Shown here: in pieces, positions 1 to 11,624 of the stretch
Layout: each line of letters begins with the position of its first letter
Position numbering within the stretch: position 1 is the stretch's first letter
NCBI GenBank assembly: GCA_947462335.1
Contig: OX381707.1
Location: 60,613,773-60,677,772, forward strand
DNA from: Harmothoe impar
Taxonomy: Eukaryota; Annelida; Polychaeta; Phyllodocida; Polynoidae
DNA: 64,000 bases
Reading direction: 5' to 3'
Made by a program: the position numbers and the translations under genes
Notes under the pieces: generated by a model
The model's database searches: none
The model's input: only the letters and a program-made list of their open reading frames with translations
What the model was told of the DNA's origin: nothing

Positions 1-78
1 CACCTCAAAGTGAAGGATATCATCGCAAAGTTCTTGCCTTTAGAATGGAATTCTAAGCTATTATTTTATCAAAGATGA
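1..78 (+). CDS. Possible 3' end of a coding exon entering from outside the window
   Basis: The + strand is open from the first base for 25 codons and closes with TGA at 76-78. The predicted peptide is mixed polar and hydrophobic with an aromatic-rich end and matches no family I recognise. If real, it is the last coding piece of a gene starting before the window, with a long AT-rich 3' untranslated region after it; an AATAAA at 2810-2815 followed by T/GT-rich sequence could be its poly(A) signal. An open stretch this short can easily arise by chance. Confidence 0.2.
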   Translation, partial: HLKVKDIIAKFLPLEWNSKLLFYQR

Positions 79-3000
79 AAGCTAGACGTCTTCTTCCACG
101 TCTTAGCTTTGCTCAACCAGAAAGACCAAATTGCCCTAGTCTGTCTGAAAAGGAGGTGTTTTTTGGACACATACAGCACTCTGTATAGTATTCACGATGC
201 ACTTATTGCTGTTGTTTAATAGTACAGTTTCTTGTCTCAGGAGTAATCTATTAAGTGAATCAAGTAGAATGATCATATTATTCTAACCAATAGTCACTTG
301 TCAATTACATAGTAGTTACTTTCCCAGTTCCCATATACTTAGTTCCTCTGTTCAACAGGTCTCTGTTAGCTGCTATATGTTTGTAGTGTGTTTTGTGATG
401 AGTCATGGTTGGCGGTTATATTCATTCCTCATAATGACTGATTGGAATAGACGTTGGCTCATTTTTATTCTGTTTATGTATATAAACACTGTCCTCAGGT
501 TTAACCTGGTAGTTGCCTGATATTACAAAACGAGTTGCTCAGATGTGTTAGGTATTACTCAGATATGTCATTGTTGTTAAACCCTGGGCTGCCGTACATG
601 GGCTGAGTACCTGCCATGCCCACACTCCGACTCTTACTTAACCGGCAGCAAGTTCCCCTTTAAGCTCTATTTAGTTGTCACCTGGTGGCCATGAATAGAT
701 TAGTATGTTACCCCCATCCTTTGTTGTAGTGCTGTAGTTATCAACATGATTTTAATAACAAAAGAAAACCTGGAAAACTAACATGGTGCTGCCTGAATTT
801 GCAAGAATAACAAAACTAAAACAATAATTACTGACTTTTCTATCGTAGGGGGATTAATTTAAGAAGTATAACACTGTCTTACATATTCCCTTTAAGTTTA
901 AGTCGAGGATTTTTCATTTTCACTTGTAAAATTCACAAAGCTAAAATACAACAAACATAAATGAACATCAAGTAATCATTCCTGAATATTTTTGTGATCA
1001 ACTTGGGACTTGAATTGTTGTACTAGATATCTGATTGATAGGTACAAACGCGTAGGTGTGCAATCAGTTTACTTCAGGCATATTTGATGCAGGTTATTGC
1101 TAAGCGAAGACACACCGCCATACTCTAGGCATTCCCCACCGACACTTCACACCAACCAGTCAGCAGCTCTACTTGAAAAGGGACCAGATCTCTACCAATA
1201 GACAAAAGCTTTAATGATAAAAAAAAAATCAATATCCTCATCCTCAGGCTTTACTTGGAACATCAATAAATTGTTCCATTCGGTTTTGGATATAATCTCT
1301 TCAGTTATAGAACTAGAACAGGAGGTTGAGATTGCGTAAAATAACGAATCGTGAAATCGGTTCATAGGTCACAATAATTTCACTTTGTTCAGCTATGCAC
1401 GTTTTGTTTCAATATACATTTATGAGATGGTATTTTTCTTTAAAACTGAGAATTATTTCAAATCAGTTTATTAAGCATTTCACTATAATAGAAGAAGTAT
1501 ACAAGGTTGATAATTTCTTTTTATTCAAATTGTACATTTTGAAATTACTTCCCCAGGTCTTTGGTAGTTAACTACATAGTTGGGAAATAATTCATCGAAA
1601 ATAATATGTAGAATTTGGGTAACTCTTTTAAAGTGCTGCTTCCTGTCATTTCCATTATTTGAATAATAGAGTGGAACAAACGTTATTTGTTACTCGAGCG
1701 CACTTTTTATATTGGGAGAGGCGGGTACTTCTCAAAGGAGCTATATTTGTTTTAATGCTACCAAATAACGTTTGGTAATATAACATTGTTTACTGTGTTT
1801 TGTTTTTGTGTTATAGACAGCTATACCATAGGATCTTTGTGTGTCAACTAAATTATTGTCAGGCTTTGAATCATTCTATTGCAGATTTTATTTTATTTGT
1901 TACGACCTGTTGTATGTAAAGCGAAACTCCTCACTTCAAGGACAACCTGTATCAGTACAGGGAATTTTTCCTGGTTTTCAAAAAGTTTCTTATGTTCAAA
2001 ACACCTATAGTTAACCATAATAGCCAATGACATTCAATGGCCATTTCAAGTCTTTGTCACGATTGGTACCCTTCATTCCTGTCAGTGGTAGTCCGTGACA
2101 ATGATTCAACGAACAAATTAATGTTTAAGTGATCACATTAGGTTATCAAATGGCCCCAAGTGGCATTTTCCCAATTGTGCTATATTCACTTGAGTATATA
2201 TCTCATGCCAATTCCATGTGCAACGCGTTGTTAGTACTCTTTCATTATGTTAACTTGAGATCGAGTGAGATTATTGAGCACTTTTTATATACTGATGTAT
2301 AATTATGTCCACTTATTTGTATTATTCATTCCAAATAACGTATTGTACAGGATAATCTTTTTCGTATGGAATCAGTCAGGAATACTTATATTTAGGGCAC
2401 AGCTGTTAGTATATATATTTATTCTGGAATCTGATTTGAACACGATTGTTACGCATCCTTTTGCAATGTGAATGTATGTATATTTTTCTATGTTTAATAC
2501 CATTCCTGATGGCTTGTACCGAATGGCGGCCTCTAAAATATATTCAAACTGCTCACCCCATTGGTTCTAAAGGAGACTAAAGCTGTAGTAGTATTAGAAT
2601 AACATATACATTGTCTCGCATTTGCCAAAGTCTTCAACCATTATTATATATTATAAATGTTGATTTACTACATGTTTGTGCAATTATAAATGAGTTCATG
2701 CTTCCGGTTCAACACTTCTGTTGAAGTCACAGATGTGAAGGTAAATACGAATGTACCTTCACTTAATAATAAGGTTTCTTTTTAACCATTACATTGTTAA
2801 TGTGCAAGGAATAAATGCTTTGTTCAAATTGATACTTTATATGTGTTTTCTTACTGAAAGGGATATCTGTATGAAACATTATGATGTATAAAGTAGGATT
2901 AATTGAATTTTGATGATCGTTATGTAAGGGAATAGCGTCCTGAAGAGATGATAAGAACCTGAAGATTTTGTATAGTATCTACATGTTATATAGCGCTTTG

Positions 3001-4202
3001 CCACACAACATAGGCTTCAAGTGGTTCCATTTTAAGGTAGTATTAAGAATGCACGCTATCCATCCAGAATATAAAATCTATGATTTAAGGCAATGGTCAT
3101 TACAATAACTTCATAATAGAGAATCGAACTTGTCCCCCCAACGCATTGGAATCACTCACAGCCGTTCTGGTAAGATTATTTACAATTATTTGTCACACAT
3201 GTTTTTTATTTTTTATCTATCACCTTGCTTTGGTGCTTATGGGAGCTTTGGTTGACCAGAGACAGGAATTTTGGGAATTATAATTTTGATAACTGGATAA
3301 TCAAGAATTAATCCAGCTAATGAAGAATGTCGTGTTGCTATTGCATTCGTTCTGCCAGAATTATATTGGATAATTATTTAATCATGCTATTTTCGATTTA
3401 CATTTTGGTTTAAATGCTTGTATAGTGTGATTAGTGTAAGTGTAAATCATTCAATGTTTAAATAGAAGATGTGTTTGACTCCTTCAATTAACAACTATAA
3501 CCATGATTTCGTTTTCTTCTTTCAGAGAAATACATGGACACCAACGTCTCCAACAAAGGTGGTGCCAGATACGCACTACTTTAATAGATATTCGTACAAA
3601 TAAAGACACCCACAACGCTATGTCTTCATTTGAATGGTGTCGCATATGTTTGCCTGCACCACGCTGTACCAAATATTGAAAGATATATTTACCTTTCGAA
3701 ACTAGGGATTAGGGGTAATGTGGTTCCAAACACTATTAAAGTCATATTATAAATTTTAAGAGCCATAATATAAACTAGTGGTTACCATACTGAAACGGTT
3801 TCAAAATAATCATTTGATACAAAGTAATAAACAATAACTACTTCGATATATTATTTAATTCAAGGCAATGTTATACAGTCTTCACAACATTGATATTTCA
3901 AGATATCAGAAATAGCAACGGTAAATGAGAAGAAACTCTGTAGTCTCTTCTGTTAAGTAAAAATGCCTTGACTACCATTCAGTTATGATCTTAACCTTAT
4001 GCATTGTGATAGCTGTCAAGAACAATACATTAATGTAGTACAATAATTAAAATATATTGTATACACAAGGTCATTTTCTTCTTGAGCTGTGCTAACGGTA
4101 TTGTATGAAAGGATTATCCATCAAACAAATTGTTATTACGAATATTTTGCTTAGCTCGCAAATCTTATATTAACAAAACAACATAACTATAATTGTTTAT
4201 GG
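79..4202. other. AT-rich region without a recognisable gene
   Basis: About 4.1 kb of AT-rich sequence with no ORF resembling a known protein. The longest open frames are short, hydrophobic and low in coding character. The first 2.8 kb could be the 3' untranslated region of the partial gene at 1-78, since a canonical AATAAA lies at 2810-2815. One exon-like stretch at 3526-3603 is listed separately. Confidence 0.4.
3526..3603 (+). CDS. Exon-like stretch with a strong 3' splice site (candidate terminal exon)
   Basis: A T/C-rich tract ending in CAG at 3525 is followed by 25 open codons and TAA at 3601-3603. The peptide is rich in Thr, Pro and Tyr, with no recognised domain. It could be a terminal exon of a + strand gene whose other exons lie upstream, but no partner exon with matching phase was found, so it may be chance. 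Confidence 0.18.
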   Translation, partial: RNTWTPTSPTKVVPDTHYFNRYSYK

Positions 4203-4565
4203 CTATTCTCACCAAATCGATACAAGTTGAAAGTCTATGACCGGGAACAATCTATGAACGAAATGAAAGAAAATGACTTATTTCGGACCGATTTACATAT
4301 ACATGTCAGGAGATAATTAAAGCAGGTTTTAAAAGGTTACAAACCTTATTTTTAAACCAATTTTTATTCATATGGAGGCACCCATGCTGCCAGGTCATAG
4401 ATTGTTGCCGGTCATAGACTCAATTTATATCGATTTGGTGAGACAGTCTTATTTCGTTTCGGATGCAATGTATCACGGTCATAGATTGTTGCCAGTCATA
4501 GACCGTCAATTTGTAACGATTTGTTGAGAAGCAGCCTTATTTCGTTTTGGATGCAATGTATCAAG
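4203..4565. repeat. Foldback and tandem repeat
   Basis: Two direct copies of about 85 bp lie at about 4395-4477 and 4478-4565; both contain the words CATAGATTGTTGCC and GGATGCAATGTATCA. An inverted partial copy lies at 4203-4260 (CACCAAATCGATACAAG and CTATGACCGGGAACAATC), so the region can fold back on itself. Probably a small non-autonomous element or its remnant; no clear target duplication was seen. Confidence 0.5.
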
Positions 4566-4915
4566 TTAATATTTTTTCATTGACTTTGCAATGTACATTA
4601 TCAAAGCATGAACATGGTTATTGATGCCTAAATCGCCATGCGCTAATTAAACAAAACCTGAAGGAAGGAGTAAAATGTATTAATACTACTAATATTGAGT
4701 ACTAAACAATACGCAATTAGGGCTATTAGTATTCATTTATTTCTCCACATGAAAGTATAATGCACAATATATACCATTGATTTCAGGCATTGTAGTGATC
4801 ATCATTTTGCCTTAATAAATCGGTTCAACAAACCTGTGTCTGAGACTTGTGAGATTGAAGACTTATGAAATGCCAAAATAATTATGTTACCTTGATTTGC
4901 TTGCCAAATTGAGGT

Positions 4916-5218
4916 TACTCTCGTTCCCAAATCCTTCCGAAGGAAGGCTCTGGGGACAGCCAAATGACCTTGAACTTGGAAATTTGCTGGTTCTGGGCAA
5001 CCCCTGCTGGTAGGCTTGAACTAGCGAACAGGAACAGGAAATGGAACCAGAATGTATGATGGTAATTTTAGGTAGATTTACCATCAGCCTTTCTGGTTCC
5101 ATTTCCTGTTCCTGTTCGCTGGTTCCAAGCTACCAGCAGGGGTTGCCCAGAACCAGCAAAATCCCTTCATTTGGCAGTTACCAGAGCCTTCCTTCGGAAG
5201 GATTTGGGAACGAGAGTA
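4916..5218. mobile_element. Near-perfect palindromic MITE with 9-bp target duplication (MULE-like)
   Basis: The 303-bp element is almost entirely two inverted arms of about 150 bp meeting near 5065, and both ends read TACTCTCG inward. The direct repeat AATTGAGGT flanks it at 4907-4915 and 5219-5227. Long terminal inverted repeats plus a 9-bp target duplication are the signature of Mutator-like elements. The mirrored arms produce similar short ORFs on both strands, which are artefacts of the palindrome. Confidence 0.7.
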
Positions 5219-5227
5219 AATTGAGGT

Positions 5228-5789
5228 CAGCTAGCTACTTGACCATCTATACCGGGGTTAAGGTGGCCGTCTATTGCGTAGAATGTGGACACTGTCCCAT
5301 TTCTTTACTCAGTCACAAGGGGGCAGTTATGGGCTAGTACACGGTCACTGGACATGCACTCTCACATCATAGAATTAGGACTAAGTGGTCCTCATGGGAT
5401 CCTATATTAAAATTACTTTGACTAACTAGGAAATGTTGGCATGGATGTTGTGGGAGATTTTAAACATAATGTAAATACTTTTCAAAATCTAAATAAGTAG
5501 CTTTGGACCACTAATATTTCTTTGTGCTATTGGGTTGAAAATAATGCAAGGAAGCTAGAGAAAATGTTGGGGGGAAATCTAGAAACGTTTGAGCCATCTG
5601 AGATAGCCAGAAATATACAATTAGCAGAGCGTGGCTTGGGGGAAGCAGAGGGTGATACCAAATGCCTCCGTGTCAATACTTTGACTTGTGTACACTTAAG
5701 TCTCCACAGAACAGATTGTACACCATATATCCATTTTGTACGGTCAATGACAGGTTGAGTTACAGGCTTTTCTATCATAGCCCCCTTAA
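5228..5789. other. Intergenic stretch with no gene seen
   Basis: Between the palindromic element and the TTAA-flanked element there is an overlapping pair of short ORFs on opposite strands (about 5520-5780) without recognisable motifs. I see nothing I can support as a gene. Confidence 0.4.
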
Positions 5790-5930
5790 GGATACTGGAT
5801 ACAAACTAAGTGCCCCCCTGTGGATGCTTTGAGAACTGTTAGAAACTGTTTAGGGGCACCTGAGCTCCACCTGGTGGATGTGCACACAAACACCAATTTG
5901 GACAAAGTCTTAGTAGTTTTCTCCAAGAGA

Positions 5931-5995
5931 GCCTTGAACTTAGGATCTCAGGATTTACAGGCAAACTTGCTACTGACTGAGCTAACCAGACAAGT
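5931..5995 (-). pseudogene. tRNA-like segment 1 (tRNA pseudogene or SINE head)
   Basis: On the - strand this reads as a tRNA-like 5' half with the A-box-like word TTAGCTCAGTCAGTAGC, followed by a B-box-like word around GTTCAAGGC. The acceptor stem does not close properly, so it is not a functional tRNA. A second segment of the same type lies about 130 bp away in the same orientation. Confidence 0.4.
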
Positions 5996-6066
5996 GTCTG
6001 TGAGGACTGCTAATGTTATGGTCAGTGGTACTTAGCATGTCTAGTTTGTAAAACTTTTTCCGTTTT

Positions 6067-6137
6067 CCCCAGGAGAGGCTTGAACTCACAACCTATGAAT
6101 CAACAGGCAGCCATGCTACTGACTGAGCTAACGGAGC
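6067..6137 (-). pseudogene. tRNA-like segment 2 (tRNA pseudogene or SINE head)
   Basis: The - strand shows an A-box-like TTAGCTCAGTCAGTAGC and a B-box-like GTGAGTTCAAGCC at tRNA spacing. A T-arm of about four pairs can form, and five of seven acceptor pairs are possible. This is too degenerate for a functional tRNA. It fits a tRNA-derived SINE promoter or a pseudo-tRNA, in tandem with the segment at 5931-5995. Confidence 0.45.
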
Positions 6138-6220
6138 AAGTGTCTGTGAGCACTGTTCACATATATATGTAGGATCTGATGACTACAAGTGGAATATCAG
6201 CTAAGGGAGTGTTCATTTAT

Positions 6221-6363
6221 TGAAGTGATATTGATAAGTAAAAGGAGGCAGTTTAGTTTGGTTTAAGATGACTTGTATTTATGAACCATGTGCGCCATCC
6301 CGCTCGTCGCCCAAGTCGCCAAAGTAGTGACGTCACAAACATGTGTACGTCGGTATCACAACA
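6221..6363 (-). repeat. 3' LTR of the gypsy element
   Basis: 143 bp and identical to the other LTR except for one base near its outer part (CACAACA here, CATAACA at 11220-11226). It contains the palindrome TGACGTCA, a CREB/ATF-type site that could act in LTR transcription. The length is very short for an LTR. Confidence 0.9.
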
Positions 6364-6649
6364 TCCCCCTTGTTACAAGAAGAACATAACATGGTGACAG
6401 TTTGAGTTTGTGTCCATGGGGTATCGAGAGCAGCGCTCTTACATGAACTCTTATATCTCAATTGAATAAGTCCTTAATGTTTGTTATATATGAGTATGAA
6501 CAAGTCTTTTACTATAGATGAACTTAATTTGTTAACTGTTACATAACAACTACTTAACTAGAAAACATAGGGTAGACTGCCCTTGTTTTCATCCACCTGG
6601 AGGCTTTATTCTGTCCTCTGGTTGGCAGGTGGTCCCTAACTGTTTGGGT

Positions 6650-9600
6650 TTATTCCTGATAGCGTGCTGGTGGTTTGATGGCACGGCCTGTCCTAGTAGT
6701 GCGAACTACAGGCATAGGGGCTGTCTCAGGAGCCTTCTGGGGTGAAGCGGTAGCTGCCACTTCCGTGTTGTCGGTCATAGGCTGAGTCTCTTGCCTCATG
6801 ATGACTTTTTCCCCCCTTCTGTCCTCGCTGCCAAGGTCCACGAGCTGTGGAATCGGGGCTCGGGGCGTCTGGAGGGTTTCCCGGAGGTGATGCCTGTTGC
6901 GGCGCAGCTTGCTGCCCTTTTGGGTCTCTACGACGTAAGATCTTGGCTCCAGGCATTTTTCGACCACTGTCCCTGGTGCCCAAGTCTTTGTCACTTGGTC
7001 TTGGATACGGACACCTTACCCTGGGTACAGTGGTGCTAATTGTTGGTCTCTCGCAGTGTGATCATAATGCTCTTTTGCCCTTTGGCCTCTACCTTCCAGC
7101 TGATCCTTGACTTCCTGATCAATGTTTGTCTGCCTTGTAGGCAATATGGAGGCTACTTGCCTCCCCAGCAGCATCTCGGCTGGTGACGGCAATCGGTTGT
7201 CAACTGGGGTAGCCCTCAGGTTCAGGAGGGCCATCTGGACATTCTCTTTTGTCTTGATGCATTTTTTTATCACTGACTTGACCCATCGTATCTGGCGTTC
7301 TATGAAGCCATTTGACTGGGCATAGTGTGGCGAGGACGTTGTATGATTGATTCCCCAGTGACGGCAGAATTTCTTGAATGTCTCACTGGCATATTGTGGC
7401 CCATTGTCGGACCTAATCTCGTCTGGTCGGCCAAAGGTACCGCAGGCCTCTTCCACTATGTCTTTAACTACCTCAGATGTGACGGGTGCTTGTAGTTCTT
7501 TGACAATTGGAAATTTTGAGTAGTAGTCAGATATAATTATGTATTGGCGCCCCTTTATCTCAAACAAATCTGTCCCTATGATTTGCCAAGCACGGGCTGG
7601 AACCTTGCTAGTTAACATCGGCTCCCTTCTGTTGTCATCTTGGTCCTCCTGGCATACATTGCAGCCTTTTACCAACCTCTCTATATCATTGTTTATCTTT
7701 GGCCAGTAGACTGTATCACGTGCCAGCAGCCGTGTCTTCTCTATGCCTAGATGACCACGGTGCAGTTGGGATATGATATCCCCTTGCATGCTCTCCGGGA
7801 CAATGATTTGCCTTCCTTTGAATAGGACTCCATCATCAAGACCAATGACATCTCTATAGGACCAGAACACTCGGAGGTCAGTTGGCAGGTCCCCAATCCT
7901 TTCTGGCCATCCACGTTACACTACCTCTGCCAGGGCATTAAGCACTGGGCATCGTTGGGTCTCTCGTCGAAGCTCCGCCTGCTTGCCTGGGCTAAAGCTG
8001 ATGAGGTCAAATGAGATTCCGTCAACACGTAGATCCAGTTTGACTTCCGATTTATTGTTCGGATTTGGAAGTCGTGATAGAGTGTCTGATAGGACCATCT
8101 CCTCTCCTGGCTGGTATACCACACTGTAATCATACCCGAGTATCCTCAGCAACATCCGTTGGAGTCGAGGGGGTGCTGATATAATAGGTTTCCTACAGAT
8201 CATTTCAAGGGGTTTGTGGTCAGATACAATTGTGAAAGATCTGCCATACAGGTATGTATGGAACCTTTCTACCCCATGCACAAGAGCTAGTGTCTCGCGT
8301 TCGATGTTGCTATAATTTGATTGTGTCTTGGTGAGTGATTTGGAGGCAAAGGCTATAGGCTTGCCCTCCTGTATCAATGCTGCACCAAGGCCCTTTTGTG
8401 ATGCATCCACCTCCAACGCTATTGGTTTGGTGGAGTCATAGAAGGCCACTTTCGCTTGGTCAGATATGGCTCCTTTGAGCTTCTCAAACGCATGCTGATG
8501 GTCGTCTGACCACTCGAATGGGACATCTTTTTTTAGCAGATCCCGAAGTATGGCTGCTTGTGTACTGAGATTTGCAATAAAGGATCCCATATATGTTAGT
8601 AGGCCTAGGAAGCGTTGTAGGTCCTCTCGGTCTTGTGGGACTGGCATCTCATGGATATCCTTCACCTTGGCCGGATCTGGTGATATGCCATCTTTGCTGT
8701 ACACGTTTCGAAAAAAGGAAATTGACTGCTTCTTTATAGCACACTTCGCCGAGTTAAAAACAAGACCATGCATCTTGGCAGCTTCCATTAGCTTCAGGAG
8801 TCTAGCATCATGCTCATCTTCTGTGGAACCGAAGACACAGATATCGCCAGCGATGCCAACACATCCATCAAGATCCTCCAAAATCTCATCCATTCGTTGC
8901 TGGAATATGTCTTGGCTAGTGTTCAGGCCAAATGGCAACCTCTGAAAGCAATATCTACCAATAGGTGTGCGGAAAGTGGTAAGTAACTGACTGCTCTCCT
9001 CCAGAGGAACACTCCAATACCCAGCCTTTACGTCCAGTTTGCTGAAGTATTTCGCACCTGTAAAGAATGGGTTGATTTCCTCTAATGTGGGAGTCTTATG
9101 AGGACATCTTTTAACAGCATTGTTGAGATGTTTCGGATCAAGACATACCCTCAAGCTACCATCACCTTTCGTGCTATAGACAATGCTTGAGCACCAGTCG
9201 GTATGTTCCCTGACTCTTCTGATTATGCCATTCTTCTCCATATTTCCTAACTCGGCCTTGATTTTGGGAAGAAGGTTCACATTACACTTCCTGGGACGGT
9301 CAATGTACGGCTCTGCATCAGGTTTGAGCAATATCTTCGCTGGGTCTTTGAACCTTCCAATCTGGTCAAATTGGCAAGGGAATGACTTTTTAAGGTCCTG
9401 CAGCGAGTTGACCCTCCGGCTTGGCTGGGCCAATATGGTCTCAACATGACAGTTTATAGTTACTAAGTTGAGTGCCTCACACATAGGAAGACCGAGCACA
9501 ACCGGTCCCGGCACATCAACAACATAGAACGTTGTGCGTACCCAGTCTCCTCTGCCGTACTTGCAGTCGCATGTGAGCTTGCCGATGCATTTTATGTCTT

Positions 9601-10777
9601 CACCGGAATAGGCTGTTAGCTTAGTTTTGCCCACAGGTGACAACACATCATCAGGGTCGATGTCCCCAAACATCTGCTTAAAAGTGCGTACTGGTAATGC
9701 GTTACCTTGGGCACCAATGTCAAGCTTCAGCCTGAGACCCTTTGTGCCGTCTAACCCTGGACACTTAATGCCGATTGTAGTATACGCTTCATCGCGTGTA
9801 GATCTGGATATGGCATCGAAACACTTATCAGACATCTTAATGCAGTAGAAACTTTCTGAATAGTTACCAGGGTCACTTGCGTCCGAGCTACCAGGTGTCT
9901 CATTCTCATGTGCAGTTACTGCATGTACATTCTTCCTTTGCTTCCCTGCGTTCGGATAGTGTTTCTGGGGCTTGGAACTGGATTTGCTTTGAGTGTTCTG
10001 GCCTCTGTTGCCAGTGTCTTCGGGCTTCGACCTGCAAACTTCTACCCAGTGTCCTTGTTTCCCGCATCCTGAACACTCATCCCTGAATGCCGGACATCTT
10101 CGGTATGCGTGGTGACGACCACAGTTCCAACAGGGCTTCTTTTTGGAGACATGATCTATAGAAGTCTGGTCAGTCGTGCTCTCTCGAAGAGTTCGGATCT
10201 GTTCATTGCCTTTCTCGGTTGCTTCGTGCAGTCGGCCAGTGTTGAGAGTTTCTTGCAGTGTCAGCGTTTTGGCTTTATCCAGGAGTTCCCGCCGGAACTC
10301 TGCAATGGGAGTGCTGGCAATGACAAGCTCGATAATAAGCTCCTGCAACTCTGCGTCTGTAAACTCACAGCGCAAGCCCTGCGTCCGTGCACGTGTGACA
10401 AAAGCATCAAGTGACTCACCGCTCTTCTGTCGGTACTGCATCAAATTCAGTCGCTCAATACGAAAATTTACCGCAACTCTCAGCTGTTTCTCAAACAGGT
10501 CCCATAATTTCTCCGGTTTCTTTTGATCTACTTCGCTAAGGCCAGATGCATTGATACGGCGTAAACCCTCTTCTCCTACACTTATCTTGATTTTTCTGGC
10601 TATCTTGGAGGCATCAGTGACTTCGTTATCTTCACATACCAAGAGTAGCCTCTGTTTAAAAAGTGTAAATGTCTCTGCTACATCAGAAGCATCCCAATTC
10701 ATAGAAGGGTATTTGGCAGCCATTGTGATAACACTAGTTTTGGTATGGTGCACTGGAGCTATTTGTGTCAGTGGCAC
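6650..10777 (-). pseudogene. gag-pol polyprotein of the gypsy element, interrupted by two in-frame stops
   Basis: One - strand frame of 1376 codons runs from an ATG at 10777 to 6650. It is broken by TAA at 7916-7918 (between RNase H and integrase) and TAA at 7016-7018 (near the integrase C-terminus), with no frameshift. The first 953 residues carry gag with two zinc-knuckle-like Cys/His clusters, a protease reading DIGA where DTGA or DSGA is usual, RT with LPFGL, and RNase H with EVDAS. The RT catalytic box has Gly at its first Asp position (AGDICVFG). The middle part holds an HHCC-type zinc finger and the integrase acidic triad (GTDLF, SDNGP, FIERQ). Stops and altered catalytic residues make this copy inactive. 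Confidence 0.9.
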
Positions 10778-11083
10778 TAACTAGCATTTAACAATCACAG
10801 TTCTGGTATAGGCCTAAGTTGCATTGGACACTACACAACTTGTGTATATGGCTGGCTCCACAATTGAATTGACTTGGTTTACTTGGCAGACTTGGGTGAT
10901 ATGAAGGCTTGGCTTTATGTGGCTGTAGACACACAAGGATAGCTTAGGACATGGACACACAAAGATAGCACATGGTCTGATGTGGGGAAAAGAAAAGGTG
11001 CTCTACTCACAATTCTTGGTGTCCCACAACATCAAATATGTGGCACACAGTCTCTTCAAACATCCTTTTACCGCTAGCCACCA
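10778..11083 (-). other. Untranslated leader of the gypsy element
   Basis: About 306 bp between the 5' LTR and the gag start codon on the - strand, without an ORF. It begins with the putative primer-binding site directly after the LTR. The packaging signal would be expected here, but no specific structure was recognised. Confidence 0.6.
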
Positions 11084-11226
11084 TGAAGTGATATTGATAA
11101 GTAAAAGGAGGCAGTTTAGTTTGGTTTAAGATGACTTGTATTTATGAACCATGTGCGCCATCCCGCTCGTCGCCCAAGTCGCCAAAGTAGTGACGTCACA
11201 AACATGTGTACGTCGGTATCATAACA
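11084..11226 (-). repeat. 5' LTR of the gypsy element
   Basis: 143 bp, differing at one position from the LTR at 6221-6363, which suggests a recent insertion. It would carry the element's promoter; the - strand has an AT-rich TATA-like CATAAATAC and the TGACGTCA palindrome. Confidence 0.9.
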
Positions 11227-11624
11227 TTTATCAGTTACAGGGGGGGGGGGGGGATGGTGGGTTTGGGGGAGGGGGGGGGGGATGGTGGGTTTGGGGGAGG
11301 GGGGGGCGTAAAAAATTCTGACCACTCTTGAGGGGGGGGGCTTAAAAGTCTAAGCCCCTTTTTTAGCAAAAAAAGCCCGCACGTTTCTATAGTTCAAAGG
11401 GGGGGGCAAACATTTTTCCGCAAGGGGGGGGGGGGGCGTTCCACACGCTCTCAAGGGGGGGGGCGTGAAAAATGTCGCCCCTCCGCGCAAAATCTCACCA
11501 CCCCCCCCCCCCCCTGTAATTAATAAATGAACACTCCCTAATGGTGTAGCTTGTCAGGTGGTTCTTGTCCATTTGCTAAACATTGGCACCATGTTTGGCA
11601 CCTAACTAAAGTAATTGACTGTTG

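Larger units (their letters stand above)
6221..11226 (-). mobile_element. Ty3/gypsy LTR retrotransposon, complete but defective
   Basis: A 5006-bp element on the - strand, bounded by two 143-bp LTRs that begin TG and end CA and flanked by the 5-bp duplication TTTAT (6216-6220 and 11227-11231). Next to the 5' LTR the - strand begins TGGTGGCTAGC, a possible primer-binding site. Next to the 3' LTR is a polypurine tract reading AACAAGGGGGA. Its single gag-pol frame has the order gag zinc knuckles, protease, RT, RNase H, integrase, which identifies Ty3/gypsy. It inserted into the MITE at 6205-11538. Confidence 0.92.
6205..11538. mobile_element. G-rich Harbinger-like MITE (copy A), split by a gypsy element
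   Basis: The left terminus GGGAGTGTTCATTTAT (6205-6220) is the inverted complement of the right terminus ending ATGAACACTCCC at 11538. TAA flanks both sides (6202-6204 and 11539-11541), as expected for PIF/Harbinger insertions. Without the gypsy insertion the MITE is about 325 bp. Its interior has long G runs towards the left arm and C runs towards the right arm. Related copies lie at 31953-32220 and 62931-63254. Confidence 0.65.

Noticed and set aside
4887..5337. ORFs on both strands with similar peptides
   Set aside because: Mirror images produced by the palindromic element at 4916-5218.
8550..10784. Several + strand ORFs of 69-131 codons
   Set aside because: Antisense shadows of the gypsy gag-pol frame.
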